From assembly GCA_030374765.1 (NCBI GenBank), contig JARGXX010000099.1:806001-870000 (forward strand): 64,000 bases of DNA, in the 5' to 3' direction. Under the pieces are notes generated by a model. It was not told the origin of the DNA, did not search any database, and saw nothing but the letters and a program-made list of their open reading frames with translations. Shown in pieces: positions 19,587 through 29,689 of this stretch. A program made the translations under genes and the position numbers. The DNA comes from Agarophyton chilense (Eukaryota > Rhodophyta > Florideophyceae > Gracilariales > Gracilariaceae). Each line of letters opens with the position of its first letter. The stretch's first letter is position 1.

Positions 19587-20453
19587 TTAGTTTTTTGGGT
19601 TATGTGCCCTTTCAAACTTAGTTCTATAGTGATTCTTGGCGACACAACCTTTCTTCTTGCAAACGAAGCATAAGTTGTTTTCAAAGCAACGTTTTCTCTC
19701 TGTAAGTGACACAAATGGAGTTCTTCTCGTAATAATGTTTCCTATTTGCATTTGTGCTGGTCCTTGATTATTACCCGAATTGCTATTTCTTGAGCGATTA
19801 TAATTCCAACTATCGCTACGGAATAAATTGTCGAGTTTGTCCGCAATTTTCATTGCTTCCTGAATAATGGATGGTTCTGCTCTTTATACTTCAATTCTAG
19901 TTCTGGTTTTTAAGCCTTAACTGTAGTGAAACAATTGTTCCGCTCCAGACATCGTAGGAATTTGTAGTAACCATCTTGTAAATTCATGATTATAGGATCT
20001 TACAGTACTAAACGTTCCAATTTGCTTTAATTCGCATAATCTTCTTCTTGCTGTTAACTCTCTATTTACTGGTTCAAAGTATTGTAGTAACTGATCTTTG
20101 AATATTTTAAATGTTTCTCGTTTACTCTCATCTATGGTGACTAGTTCCCACCATTGAGAGGCATCTCCGCTCATATAACTGACAGCATATTTTATTTTCT
20201 GTTCCTCAGTTGGGGCAGTGTTGATACTTTTAATTGTATTTTCAAGACCTTTAATCCAACTTCGTGCATTCTTCCTGTGAAACTTTTCGGGTTTACCTAC
20301 TTTTAGTGTAGTATTAGGTTGGTTATTATTTGCAAAGCTAATAAATGCTTGGTTGGCATTGTTCAACTGAGTTTTCAATTGAACTACTTGTTGCTGCAAT
20401 TCTTGTATGGCTTGCACACTTTGCTGAAATGATGGTTGAGGTGAAGTAGACAT
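19587..20453 (-). pseudogene. Element F gag (capsid and zinc knuckle) with two stops
   Basis: ATG at 20453 (MSTSPQPSFQQSVQA). A coiled-coil-like start (IQELQQQVVQLKTQLNNA), then the capsid: ARSWIKGLENTIKS, YMSGDASQWWELV, FKDQLLQYFEPVNRE, LCELKQIGTFSTVRSYNHEF, matching the Retrotrans_gag W...L / F...F.P / V..Y...F pattern. A stop at 19917, then a second about 16 codons later, and the frame continues to NLCFVCKKKGCVAKNHY, a CCHC-like knuckle (C-x2-C-x4-C-x4-H variant), ending at 19587. The stops are substitutions, not homopolymer shifts. Non-functional as it stands. Confidence 0.8.
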
Positions 20454-20484
20454 TTTAAACAATAATAATCAATTAGATTTTTAT

Positions 20485-21382
20485 TCAATGCTTAGCTTTA
20501 AAGTAATTACTTACTTGACTAATTGTGTCAACCGATTCTTTTGGGGTCCTTGTAATGCGAGTAATTGGCTCACCGTTCGGTAACGTGGCCACGGAAGAGT
20601 ATTCAAAGAACGCCCTTACATGAAGCTGATGTTCTTCTGTCAGCGAGTGATGACAGTAAGCTAGGACGTCCTTACACCACAAATTGCACAAGTGGCAAGG
20701 AATCTTCAACTTGTCCACGTTTTCCACGAGAACTTGGTGTCGAGCTGCGCCAAATCCAGATTGGCTCACGATTGAGCGAATGTGATCTGCTGAGCAATTG
20801 TGATCCGTCCACGACACAGTGGGTGACTTGTGACGGTGACAGTCACGACAGAGGTCACGATCACGTGACGCTACGGAGTCACGCGGTAAGCAGATACGCC
20901 CAACTGGCTGACAGTCAGCACGCGACTTGTTCACAGCCCTCAGTATCCTGTGAAGTCGGTTACTAGCAGGGATACTGGAATCCAAATGACGGGTTGTCAG
21001 CGGAGCGTACTTATCGTCGTAAATAGGTAAATATCTCGACTGATTCTTAAATAGCCTTGGTTGCCGTACCGGCCTCGGGAGCCGATGAATCAATGGCTTT
21101 CTAATCCGATCTCCCGTCAACGTGACAACTTTCTGTAATTGGTTGCTGCCACTTACACAATCTGCTTTCTGATTGGTCGATGTAGATCTTTCAGAAAGGC
21201 TCTGTGTTGACTGAATTTTTTTTTTGGGGTCCACTTGGCAACTTCTGATTGTTGTCCGGTTGAACACTTGGCGGTTTCTTGTTGGTCAGAGACTCTACCT
21301 TGCTGGCACCTTTGCCAGGCGAACACTTGTCCGCTGAAGTCACTGTTTTTTTTTGTAAGTACTGTAAAGCGATGCTACCAAT
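20485..21382 (-). other. Element F leader open frame(s) ahead of gag, no ATG, Cys/His cluster
   Basis: Between the 5' LTR and gag, the minus strand is open for about 260 codons (21267-20485), extending upstream in a second frame to the LTR; the two frames meet in a T10 run at 21216-21225. The predicted chain has no methionine, is basic, and near its end has CHLCNLWCKDVLAYCHHS followed by HQLH, a possible zinc-binding site. It ends 31 bases before the gag ATG. It could be a leader-encoded protein begun at a non-AUG codon or by splicing, a captured host fragment, or a chance open frame. I do not recognise a family. Confidence 0.35.
21369..21380 (-). other. Element F primer-binding site
   Basis: On the minus strand TGGTAGCATCGC follows the 5' LTR by two bases. 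Identical to the element D primer site, so both probably used the same tRNA primer. Confidence 0.65.
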
Positions 21383-21802
21383 TGTAGCAACTGGGTTTTC
21401 AGGTTCGTATGTATTTAACTTACTAATTACTGTGATGGTGCAATCATGCAAGTAATTAAATTAAAAGGATTCAATTCTTTTATCAACAGGTGCTTCTGTC
21501 GGGGAGGCACTTCTGGGCACTCTTTCCAATCTGCACTTCGCAAGGGCACTTCGCAAGGGAGGAAGAGAGTGTTAGTGCGACTCCAGAAGCGCTTATATAG
21601 ACTTTTGAGATATAAAGTAGGCGTACTGCATTAGGTAGTTATAGTACTTAGCAGTTACACCCAATAGTCCAACAATAAAAGCCTACGTTATTCTACATCA
21701 CTATATTCCAGCAAGTCCAAATTCTAAACAACAATCAATAAAAGGATCAATACACAATTCCAACAAATAGTTCCTTCCATGCAATTATATCAACTCATAA
21801 CA
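21383..21802 (-). repeat. Element F 5' LTR
   Basis: 420 bp. Contains a TATA box (see 21591) and a direct duplication GCACTTCGCAAGG near the middle. Three differences from the 3' LTR. Confidence 0.9.
21591..21599 (-). promoter_or_regulatory. TATA box in element F LTR
   Basis: TATATAAGC on the minus strand, in the sense direction of F, followed by GC-rich sequence; a good candidate for the LTR promoter. An identical copy lies in the other LTR. Confidence 0.5.
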
Positions 21803-21807
21803 GCTAC

Positions 21808-22311
21808 ATCAAAGAGGTGATGATGCCACGTGTTGGACCTGGATGGTTTCCGGTATGCGCCGTGTACTAAGATGGTTTAGTTAGCATTTAGTTTAGCTTT
21901 TCGCTAATTTAGTATTAGATAAATAGGATTATGGAAAAAGGGACCCACTCCTCAAGTGCACCTCTCCGTGGCCACATTACAAGGAGCGCCACTATAGGTC
22001 GGGTGGCCGGTGAGATATATATCTATTGTAAAGTTAAGCACCTATTAGACTACTTTTACCGCTTTTGGTTTCTACAGTCGACCATAAAGGCAAGTTACGT
22101 GTCCTCACGGGTTTCCGTACCCATTTGCGCTGTGCATCACCTCCTACCAACTTGGTGTCAGTAGGCCCACTGTTTCTGTTGCACCCTTCAGTGTCTGGTG
22201 CTGCCACACCTAATAGATATCTTCAATCTCCCCTTTTGAGGTCGAGCCCATCGTACGCTCCTTAGAACGGACAGGTCTTACACCTCTTGGCTACCGTTTT
22301 GTCTTTTACCA
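21808..22311 (+). repeat. Element A 5' LTR, remainder
   Basis: Matches 32380-32894: GATGCCACGTGTTGGACCTG, TTTAGCTTTTCGCTAAT and TTTTGGTTTCTACAGTCGA are shared. Ends ...TTTTACCA. Together with 8539-8564 it makes about 530 bp, as expected from the 527-bp 3' LTR. Many point changes and indels. Confidence 0.8.
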
Positions 22312-22315
22312 AATT

Positions 22316-22332
22316 TGGACTCCTGACTTAGA
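22316..22332 (+). other. Element A primer-binding site
   Basis: TGGACTCCTGACTTAGA lies just inside the 5' LTR. Element B has TGGTCTCCCGACTTAGA at the same place (37253), which ties A and B to one primer tRNA and one clade. Confidence 0.55.
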
Positions 22333-23134
22333 ATTTGGTGTTCACCACGTTTGGAATTGGAAAGAAATATTTGGAGTTAAATCCATGTCATTCGGTGTAG
22401 GAGTCACTAAAATGGAAACTGCTGACTTATTCGTGTACCTTAATGGAGAAATTATCGAAAATGCGCCTAGAAGTGTCTCTAGGGCGCCTAGTATGTACCA
22501 TTGGGTGGTCTCCTTTCACGAGGAGGACTAGCACAACCAATCCTGGACAACCCGGAGGAACGTCTTCTGAAGCCGAGAACCAGTAAGGTTGATATGGCAG
22601 GACGAGAGACAGAAGGTCCTTCCACGAAAGCCCGAAATATTAATGTGGTTGGACAACAGGATGAACCCTTGCGTCCCCGTCTAGATATCGATTCAACTAC
22701 CTGTAGGTGGTGAACCGGGCCTATCAAGAAGTGGAGGACCATGTGCCGTTATTTATCATGAACTACATCGAGAACGAGGTAAGAAGACAAATCGACCAAT
22801 TGGTAGCGCTATCTCTACAGACCCATAAGGTTTGCGAACCCGGCGTAAGGGCGAAAGCAAACACCGTCAATGTAGAGGCCCAAGTTCCTTTTCAGAAACC
22901 TCATGGTGTGTTCGGTGGTCTCCAGCCCATCCTTCCAACTTCGCAAACTAATGGGAAGCCGCACGACTGATTTCGGAGAGGGTTAGAGCCTTCTGTGATT
23001 GAGGGCCCAGGGTATTACTACCTACCGAAACCTGTTGGTAGAGCTGCGCAGGAAACCATTGGCGGAGACCCTGGTGGTTAATAGGGGTCGTCGAAATCGG
23101 AAGAGGAGCGACAGCGACGATCATCTTGTAAAAA

Positions 23135-23793
23135 TGTCGTATAGTGGCAGAAGATCTGACCCTTGAGGTTGTCAATATACTACACTGACCTTATAGGTGA
23201 TGGAGGCGAGGAATCATCGGCCATACAGCTCTGGGCGAGCTACCATCTAGGTGTTGTCAGCCGCGTGTATTGTTGACATGTACCTTCTGGTTGAGTAATT
23301 GTTAGTCCTTGTTATTGTAATTATATCTATTTTAGTACATTAGTGGAGTGGCCACCTGGCACTGTAGCCAGTGCTGGCCAGGTCTCTGAAACTAGGTCAG
23401 AGACCATGTCTTGCTGGCATCTCCCGGGTGATCTGGAGAGTGCAGTCCACTGCATACAGGGAACTGCACCTCCCCCATCCTAATCTGATAAAGACAGGCA
23501 TCACTTGGGTCACGACTATACCTTTTGGTTCATTGTTTCTCAACTACTACAAAGGCTTTCCTGCGCGTCGACGCCTACCATCGTTCACCTACACGGTATA
23601 GGCTAGTTGCCCCGTCGTTTGTCCCTGCGGGTTTTCACGGTGCCCTGTTACCATCGAGGTTTACTACGTCTACCTTCTATGGTTGAGCGTCAACACGCTC
23701 CCTATGGTTGAGCGTCAACACGCTCCCTACGGTTGAGCGTCACTACGCTTTCGAGACAAGACAGTAGCATACCCCAGAAGTGATTGTACGACA
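23135..23793 (+). mobile_element. Solo LTR J, element I family
   Basis: 659 bp, matching in reverse orientation the 3' LTR of element I (57334-57967). Starts TGTCGTATAGTGG and ends TTGTACGACA, an inverted TGTCGTA/TACGACA pair. Flanked by AAAAA on both sides (23130-23134, 23794-23798), a 5-bp TSD though in low-complexity sequence. It interrupts the gag of element A. Confidence 0.85.
23678..23752 (+). repeat. 25-bp minisatellite in solo LTR J, three units
   Basis: Units start TATGGTTGAGCGT or TACGGTTGAGCGT; each contains a small hairpin GAGCGT..ACGCTC. The element I LTR has about two units at the equivalent place (57374-57423). Confidence 0.9.
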
Positions 23794-25379
23794 AAAAAAG
23801 AAGAAACCCAAAAGGGCAAAGAGAAAGGGGGTACCAGTCTGGCCCTGACTCTTCGAGATCGAAAACCGAATATGGTGGGTCAACGGATGACAACCAAAGA
23901 GGTTCACGGAAACGCAGGGAGGATTCCATTCGTTAGGAGGAAAAAAAATAACCGCAAGGGTAATACTAAACGGTATGACTCGTCGGAGTCAGATGCCGAC
24001 AACGATCTCGACCTACAGGTGATTGTTCCGTTGAACGACCTTTTCACAAAGGCGGTCGACTGTCACACCTATAGAACGGAGAAAAAGAGCTCTGAGTATA
24101 CCAAAGAGGTTGCTCTGAAGATAACTAAGCATCACCGGAAGCTTAGTTTCCAGATGGGGGATACAAGTTTTTCGAGAGATGGCCCAATCGATGTCATAGA
24201 CTTACTTCAAAAATTCAAGATACTTTGTGACCAAAGTGGGTTTTGAGAAGGTGTCTTGATGTGGTCATTTCAGTTTTAACTCAAAAACAGGCCGGCGACA
24301 TGTGGCACAGCCGCTTACAAGACAATACCGTGGCAGTGGATGATGAACAGACGGAAATGCTGACTATATACCCATAGGTGGTGAACTTCCTATAGGAAAC
24401 CTATTCAACCGATGAGATGATTCAAGAGGCTCACTCTGAGGTACTCACACACCTTCAACGAGCAGGACAAACCGAATCGGACTACTCACGATCGCTATGA
24501 GTGACGGCGACCCGATGCAGTAGCGTTCTTACTACCACGAAATTGAAGTCAATGTATGCTGATAACAGTGACAAACCAAGAAGGTCGCAGGTAAGGAACT
24601 GCCTTGGTACAAACCGTAAAGTGGATTGCAACGCATTGGCGCGTTATGCGCAGGGCCTATGAGATACGCTACAAATGTGTAAAAGGACAGTAGCCCCCAC
24701 ACAGAGGATAAACCGAAACGGTTAGTCTTCGGCATCGAAGAAGCATCCACAACCGATGACGGATCAGCTGGGCAGACACTTCATGAGGAAGCAATTCATC
24801 TGACCGACACCTCTCAGGTTGGGCACATTCGTTTCCCAGTTCAAACTGGTCGAGTTCAGTATCTGGTGGGAAACAGTCAGAACCAACGTCGACTCCTTCA
24901 ATCATGGTATCCCGCTCCACCCCACCCGGTTTTTGTAGTACCATCTGCTAACCAAGTTGGTGGGCGGCCCGTATAAATAATGGCAATGCCATTCTCTAAT
25001 ATGGTCCAACCAAAACCAATCACAATGGAATTAAGAGACCCCGCAACAGGCACCCTCCTGTTCTAGTTTCGTTCATCTCCCCACCATTTGGCGACGCAGT
25101 GTACCAGCGTGGGACCCCAGATACGAGCCATACTTCGACAGGTGCAGCAGAACCATTTCGAAGCCTTCCGTCCCCAACCCGTAGCGGCTCGCCCTGTAAG
25201 GAACGAGAATTTGCGCCCCACGGCATATCAACAGGTCAATTTGGTCACCAAAGAAACTCATAAACTGAGCCCATCCACAAGGCGGAAAACTTTAACCGTT
25301 TGGAGTTAAGGTCACCCCAACCAGGCCCACTCGCAAGGCCTTCGAATACCATCCGGTTCATTTTTGGATAAATAACCAT

Positions 25380-26160
25380 TGGTCACTGGAGAGAAAGAGG
25401 TTATGGATGACCCAGTCATATTATTCTCACTCAAACACAGTAACTATAAGGTAAACATCACTCTTAGGTTTACTACTAACCATCTGGTTCCATGTGTCAC
25501 CGTCCTGGATACGGGAGCGGGACCTAATCTTGTTAATGCCAGAGTATAACCACCAAGGTTTTTGGACAGAATATAGCCCTGCACCTTGCAGAACTCACTC
25601 CTAAATGCTAACAATAAACCTCTTTCTGTCCGTGGTTACCTTACTGTCATGGTTATATTTAAAAACCTGAAGGTTAAAGTTCGCTTTATTGTGATCAAGC
25701 AATCGGCAACAGACTGCACTCTGAGGACATCGTTCATCGACTGGCACATCTGGGGTATTTTTCCCCGAATCCATGTGGTATTTTTCAACGATGGGCCACA
25801 CATTTCCATCATTGGTAAGCGCAAAGGACCCTAGAAATAGAACACTAGTCGGGAGAGTGAAAAGCAACCAGTACGTACAATATTCAATATGGTCCAGTTA
25901 GCCCAGAGGGTATCCATTCCACCTTCCTACCAAATGGTAGAACAAGTCACATCCCTGCGACCAGCTATGGTACCCATTCAGAATTATGAAAAGTTGGTGG
26001 ATAAATACTCGACCTTTATGGAAAATGTAGTTGTCGAGAATATACCGAACAAACCGTTCAGAGTATACCTCAGCAACTTCAGCAACCACATGGTAAAGCT
26101 CTCCAACAATACCGGTTTCGGACTAGCGTTCCAGCGCCAGGTTACATCTTCACACTGAAA
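25380..26160 (+). pseudogene. Element A aspartic protease region, decayed
   Basis: PCVTVLDTGAGPNLVNARV near 25495-25550 keeps the Asp-Thr-Gly active site and matches VLDTGAGPNVLN in element I and VLETGVSPNLF in element B. Two consecutive stops follow. Downstream blocks NKPLSVRGYLTVMVIFKNLK, CTLRTSFIDWHIWGIFP (25620-25780) and KPFRVYLSNFSNHMVKLSNN (26050-26110) are collinear with the protease-to-RT linker of element I. Confidence 0.7.
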
Positions 26161-26289
26161 CTAGCATGGTCTTACGTCGACGTGAACGATAAGGAGGGGG
26201 AGGCAAGGGCGAGTGAAAACCAGAAGGTAAAGAAAAGCGCAAAAAACAAAGAGAAGACCGACATCAACATAAAATTGGATGAGGTGAAG

Positions 26290-27780
26290 GATTGGAGAGA
26301 AGAAGAAAAAATAGGCCTAAAAGGGGAAAGAAACCGAAAAAGGATACCCTCCCTTCTGAAACCGTTCTAAACCGTGTGGCCGGACGCCTGGGTGCGATAG
26401 ACGCAACCCAGCACAACATAGACTTGGCGCCAGGCGTCAAGCCTCTTCATGAGCAACCGTACCGGGCCGGTCCAAAAGCCCGTGAGGGAGAAGTACACGA
26501 GGTGCAGAGAATGCTCCGTGAAGGTTGGATTGAACCCGCCAATACGGGATGGGCAAGCCCGTGGTGCTTGTGCAAGAACTAGGAGAAGCCCAAATGTGGT
26601 TTTGTATCGACTATCGGAAGTTGAATTCCGTTACGGTGCGAGACTCGTATTCGATACCAAGAATGGATGAAATCATCGATTTCCTAGGAGACTCAAATAT
26701 ATTCACCACAATAGATACCAACTGTTGAGCATTGGGAAATAGAGATACCCAAAGAGGACGGTGATAAAACCACGTTCACCTGTCACGCTGTTACTTACCG
26801 ATTCCGGCGGATGCCTTTTGGCTTACGCGATGTGCCTGCAACCTTCCGAACGGCTCTTTAGATTATACTGTCAAAAGTAAGGTGTACAACCGCATTGGTG
26901 TAAATAGACGTCGTGGTAATCTACTCCAAACCTATGGAGGAGCACAACGAGCACGTTTGTACCGTACTGGATCTCTTGAGAAAGTCTGAAGAAACTCTGA
27001 AGTTAAGCCAGTGCATGTTTTTCGACCAGAAGGTGGAGTATATAGGGCACACAATGAGCCGAGGAAAATATTAAGTAGCCAAACGATACCTCAGAGCGGT
27101 TCAAGAAGCGAAAATCCCGAGAACCCAAAAGGGATATAAGCTCTTTCCTAAGTTTTTGCAACGTCTACCCCAGGTTTATCAAATTATTTGCGAAGATTGA
27201 AGCCCCTCTAAACTGACGTCTCCAATAAGGTTAATCAGAAATGTTTGCGTATCTAAAATACGACGAACTGGACGCCTTCCATCACTTGAAAGCGGCGCTG
27301 CTTTCACCTCCTATATTGGATTTATTGAAGACGGGAAAGCCATACATATTGGTTTTGCTGCCTCAGACGCCCATATTGTTTTCTGTCTAACGCAGGAGCA
27401 GGGCGATGAATCAAAAGCACCAATTGGTTACTGGAGCCGAGCGCTCACACATACGGAACAAAACTACTCCGTCACGGAAAAGAAATGCTTCTCCGTGGTA
27501 TGGAGCATGACAATGCTGAGGCCTTCCCTATAAGGTGCGTTTTTTACTGTATGAACGGATCATGAAGCCTTACGGTGGATATTGGGTCTTGCAGACGCCT
27601 CCCGACGATTAGTTCGATGGAGACTCCGACTCTCGCAGTTTGACTATGAAGTCCAATACCGCCATCGTATAAACCACAACATCGCAAATGCGATGTCCCG
27701 ATTAAATACCGATGGCCTGGACACCGAACCGGTAGAAAATGGTATACCATGCTTCACGATTCAGCTGGTATAACCGTATG
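26290..27780 (+). pseudogene. Element A reverse transcriptase and RNase H, decayed
   Basis: RT: IDATQHNIDLAPGVKPLHEQ, EVQRMLREGWIEPANTGWAS, DGDKTTFTCHAVTYRFRRMP. The catalytic box has decayed to a stop followed by IDVVVIYS instead of YIDD. The frame continues through EHVCTVLDLLRKSEETLKLS. RNase H: PIGYWSRALTHTEQNY, WSMTMLRPSL, TDHEALRWILGLADASRRLV and NIANAMSRLNTDGLDTEPVE. More than ten stops and frameshifts; clearly dead. Confidence 0.8.
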
Positions 27781-27889
27781 ATAACGAAGAACAAAAGGGA
27801 CTATGGGATGATGAAGAAGGATGGAGGGAGGAATCTCCCGAAATGGTAGGAGCTATCGAAGAAGGGGAGAACACTCCCGGAACCCGAGA

Positions 27890-28760
27890 GGAACTATTGC
27901 GAGCGCAAGCTATGGACATCTACTGCAGAACATTGGGTAACATAGTTGGAATAAAATAAACTTAAATCGATGTAGACCATTTAAGTTACCTAGTGCGGGG
28001 TTGTACCCTCAATGGAGCACTCCAAAAGGTGGTACCAGAGTCTCTACGCCCAAGGGTAGTGTATTTAGGGCATTACCAAAGACTGGCAGGTCATCCAGGA
28101 ACCACCTGGTTATATTACCCCCTGAGGAAACACGTCTACTGACCCGACATAGCCCAGGATGTTTACACCTATGTGACTCGCTGCGCTTCTTGTGTAAAGA
28201 CCCGAGGTGGTTTTCGAAAGCACAGGAAGTACCTGAGGATTCTTCCCGCGGCTGAGCCCCTGGAATTTGTAGCTATCCACATCCTGGGCCCACTGCCAAA
28301 AACTTCAGAGGGTTACCGATTCGTGGTGGTCATCACTGATCGGGTTTCCAAACTCACAAGGGCCACAACCCTGAAGAGCCCAACCTTGACCGTCTTGGAA
28401 AGAGTCTTCCCGAATAATTGGGTATCTGTCTACGGTGCCCCAATGTACCTACCCACCGACATTGGTTCGAACTTAGCATCCAATTTCTTTGAAGCAGTAA
28501 GTACCATGCTTGGTTTGAAGCATTACTTCAACTCGCCGTACCATCCGCAGACGAATGGCCAAGTGGAAAGCTTCAACAAAACCCTTGTGGAAAGACTATA
28601 TACTATGTAGAAGAACACCAAACTGGATGGGCTGATTATGTAGAGCCCCTAACATATGCCTATAAGCTTCAGGTACACCGATCTACGCAAACCACTGCCT
28701 TAGACCTGTTCCTTTCACGGACACCTCATGGAATTGTCCTTCTACCAGGACCCTAGAACT
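27890..28760 (+). pseudogene. Element A integrase, decayed
   Basis: QRLAGHPGTTWLYYPLRKHV and CASCVKTRG give the zinc module. In the core, FVAIHILGPLPKTSEGYRFV has His where the first catalytic Asp (AIDLLG in element I) should be. The second Asp is in LPTDIGSNLA, and the Glu in NGQVESFN. Stop at 28608, then further stops through the C-terminal region. Frame 28173-28608 is the longest intact piece. Confidence 0.8.
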
Positions 28761-28849
28761 ACCGAGCAGCTTGTACGCTTATCACCGCTCAGGTCAAGAA
28801 CGATATACTCAACAAGCTCAGGATAACATTAAAGGAGGCAAATTCCAAA

Positions 28850-29490
28850 TTGGCAGTAGACCAGAAGCGTTATAAGGCCTACTACCAGCAAGGGGTGAAG
28901 AAGACTACCGAAGTGAAAACCGGGGACTCTGTCTTCATCGAAATCCCTCACCGGGGATCGAGACCGACAACATCCGAGGAAACAGAAGATATTCGTATCG
29001 ATGCTGATATCAAATCGAAGCTAATCTCAAAGTCTACAGGACCGTATGAGGTAGTCTCAGCGAATGAGCACGCCGTTACGGTTTGAAGGGATAGACTCGA
29101 AAACACCGTATCGGTACACCTGGTCTCAGTAGACTCTAGGAAAGGTGGCACCACGGTGGACTTAGGCGATAACCCGGCACCTGCAGAAACGTATTCACCA
29201 AGTGGTACGGATAGCTTTCAATCGCAGGATCTAAACAAAACCACAGACCCTGCGACAACCGAAGAAGCCCAATAGCAGGGCTCCGTACCTCAACTAGGAG
29301 AGAACCCTGAGTTCCCAGCCTCCAAATACACTATCGACACCCTTGTAGGTCACGAACGAACACCTGCAGGTCTTCTCTACCACCTCAGGTGGTATGTTTA
29401 TGGCCCTGGAGATGATACATTGGAACCTCTTCATCATGTGCAACGCAACTTCCAATTACGGTACTGTCGCAGGCGCAACGAACCCCCGCC
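28850..29490 (+). pseudogene. Element A integrase C-terminus and chromodomain
   Basis: The frame 28850-29085 (VDQKRYKAYYQQGVKKTTEV ... KSTGPYEVVSANEHAVTV) is the GPF/Y module, equivalent to GPYKVLNASDHTVTV in element I. After stops, HLRWYVYGPGDDTLEPL (about 29380-29430) and LRYCRRRNEPP match the chromodomain of elements B and I (RWYGWGPEGDTLEPP; RYWRRRKEP). Confidence 0.7.
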
Positions 29491-29689
29491 AAGCGATGGA
29501 TAACGACCTACACTGGTGCAGTCCGCTAAGGAGGGGAAGGAGAGACATTCGCTGGGGGATTACTCTGCGCGGAGATAAAGGAAAGGTATAGTTAAGAAGC
29601 AGGACAAGTTTATTGAAAACTGCACTAGGTAAGAAACCTACAAAGGCCCCTTCAGGAAGGGATCCACACCAGGAGTTGTAGAAGGTCCT

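Larger units (their letters stand above)
8565..21802 (-). mobile_element. Element F: recent Ty3/gypsy chromovirus, defective, interrupted by G and H
   Basis: Minus-strand element. LTRs 8565-8984 (3') and 21383-21802 (5') are both 420 bp and differ at only about three positions. Flanks gctat (8560-8564) and gctac (21803-21807) are a 5-bp TSD with one change. Order in its own direction: 5' LTR, primer site, leader open frame, gag, [copia G], protease, RT, RNase H, integrase with [solo LTR H], chromodomain, polypurine tract, 3' LTR. Without G and H it is about 6.4 kb. Many frameshifts sit in A/T homopolymers. Confidence 0.9.
22594..24960 (+). pseudogene. Element A gag, decayed and split by solo LTR J
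   Basis: Candidate ATG at 22594 (MAGRETEGPSTKARN), aligning with the gag start of element B (37375). The first part (to 23134) is broken by stops at 22711 and 22968. After solo LTR J it resumes at 23794 with a Lys/Arg-rich segment, an acidic DSSESDADNDLDLQ segment, then ITKHHRKLSFQMGDTSFSRD (to 24246). From about 24250 it is collinear, with many stops, with the better preserved gag of element I: DEQTEMLTIYP, ETYSTDEMIQEAHSEVL, QRAGQTESDYS, SQVRNCLGTNRKVDCNALAR. It would encode the capsid; no function remains. Confidence 0.65.

Noticed and set aside
23678-23752. CRISPR-like array
   Set aside because: The 25-bp units are directly adjacent without spacers and lie in an LTR of a eukaryotic element.
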